Source of the DNA: Oscillospiraceae bacterium
Lineage (GTDB): Bacteria; Bacillota_A; Clostridia; Oscillospirales; Oscillospiraceae
NCBI GenBank assembly: GCA_017550765.1
Contig: JAFZOC010000141.1
Location: 1-6,091 of the forward strand
Reading direction: 5' to 3'
DNA length: 6,091 bases
Part shown: positions 5,662 to 6,091 of the stretch, piece after piece
How the letters are laid out: each line of letters begins with the position of its first letter
Position numbering within the stretch: position 1 is the first letter of the stretch
The notes under the pieces: generated by a model
What the model was told of the DNA's origin: nothing
Database searches by the model: none
Seen by the model: the letters and a program-made list of their open reading frames with translations, nothing else
Program-made: the position numbers and the translations under genes

Positions 5662-6091
5662 TCAGTCGATGTGGATGATCTTCTGCGTCAGTTCCTCCGC
5701 GCTGATGCGGCGGGCAGGATAACGCTCCCGCTTCTCGGTGATCTTGCCCACGTTGATGGCCTCCTTGGGGCAATACTGCACGCAGCCCAGGCAGCCGATG
5801 CAGTCCGTGCCGAAGCTGGGCCTGCCGTCCACCAGGCGGATGTTGCCGCGGGGGCAGATGCGCTCGCAGGTGCCGCAGCTCACACAGGCGTCGGTGACAT
5901 AGAACTGCTTGGCCTGCTTGGCGTGCATCCCGGAGAAGGCCTTGCTCTCCAGGGCGAAGAAGCCGTTCCGTGGGGGCGCCTTCTCTTTGCGCTGCATGGC
6001 CCGGGCCGCGCCGCCCACCTCCATGGCCTTGCGGTCGATCCGCTCCTGGGCCTCCTCCGGCGTGGTGCGCGGGAAGGTGAGGCTGTGGGGC
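5662..6091 (-). CDS. EFR1-type ferredoxin with flavodoxin-like N-terminus (partial, 5' end beyond the window)
   Basis: The last 142 residues are visible; the frame has no stop up to the right edge, so the gene continues outside. Two [4Fe-4S] ligand sets of the form CxxCxxCxxxCP are clear: CVSCGTCERICP (visible residues 69-80) and CIGCLGCVQYCP (97-108). This is the fold of bacterial 2[4Fe-4S] ferredoxins. The linker GNIRLVDGRPSFG between them and the Arg/Tyr-rich tail GKITEKRERYP resemble the EFR1 family, in which a flavodoxin-like domain precedes the ferredoxin domain. The visible upstream part (PHSLTFPRTTPEEAQERIDR...) would be the end of that N-terminal domain plus linker. It is likely a cytoplasmic electron carrier; its partner is unknown. 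The ATG at 6024 is an internal Met, not a credible start. It may share a transcript with the fructokinase, with no obvious functional link. Confidence 0.85.
   Translation of the reverse strand, partial: PHSLTFPRTTPEEAQERIDRKAMEVGGAARAMQRKEKAPPRNGFFALESKAFSGMHAKQAKQFYVTDACVSCGTCERICPRGNIRLVDGRPSFGTDCIGCLGCVQYCPKEAINVGKITEKRERYPARRISAEELTQKIIHID

Noticed and set aside
6022..6024. ATG as the start of the ferredoxin gene
   Set aside because: The frame stays open to the window edge and the upstream residues look like normal protein continuing from the N-terminal domain.
1..6091. CRISPR array, tRNA, rRNA, insertion sequence or attachment site
   Set aside because: No regularly spaced repeats, no tRNA cloverleaf or rRNA signature, no transposase and no terminal inverted repeats were seen.

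Overview
The window looks like chromosomal DNA from a high-GC, low-to-mid-rank Clostridia lineage, most plausibly Oscillospiraceae (Flavonifractor/Oscillibacter-like gut bacteria). This rests on protein style: a GSDL-type CoaX, a PanT-like ECF S component, a ScrK-type fructokinase and an EFR1-type ferredoxin. It also rests on strong AAGGAGG ribosome binding sites. The assignment is from memory of families, not from a search.

Layout, left to right. Positions 1-347 hold no gene I can support. 348-1475 (minus) is a lipoprotein with MORN-like repeats and a GTG start. This left quarter is clearly AT-richer than the rest (hand counts: 47% GC in 1-60, 38% in 481-540, 52% in 1261-1320, against 72% in 1741-1800). 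From about 1585 the DNA turns GC-rich. Two genes lie on the minus strand, panT (2388-3011) then coaX (1585-2367), 20 nt apart. Divergent from them on the plus strand is coaBC (3318-4517). A strong bidirectional terminator (4565-4597) sits between coaBC and a convergent minus-strand fructokinase (4657-5598). Upstream of the fructokinase on the same strand is the 3' part of a ferredoxin/flavodoxin-type gene (5662-6091), which runs off the right edge.

The centre of interest is the pantothenate-to-CoA locus. PanT is predicted to import pantothenate with a shared ECF energising module. CoaX phosphorylates it. CoaBC condenses the product with cysteine and decarboxylates it to 4'-phosphopantetheine. 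CoaD and CoaE, which finish CoA synthesis, are not in the window. The two transcription units start from divergent extended -10 promoters in 3141-3240. These are arranged as near mirror images around a TTCCGGAA palindrome, which suggests joint control of uptake and use. The palindrome and the mirrored arms are visible in the sequence; the control by one regulator is inference.

I did not find a clearly novel biological system. The best candidates for a second look are the symmetrical promoter region, the MORN lipoprotein with its unassigned C-terminal domain in an AT-rich stretch, and the structured intergenic hairpins.
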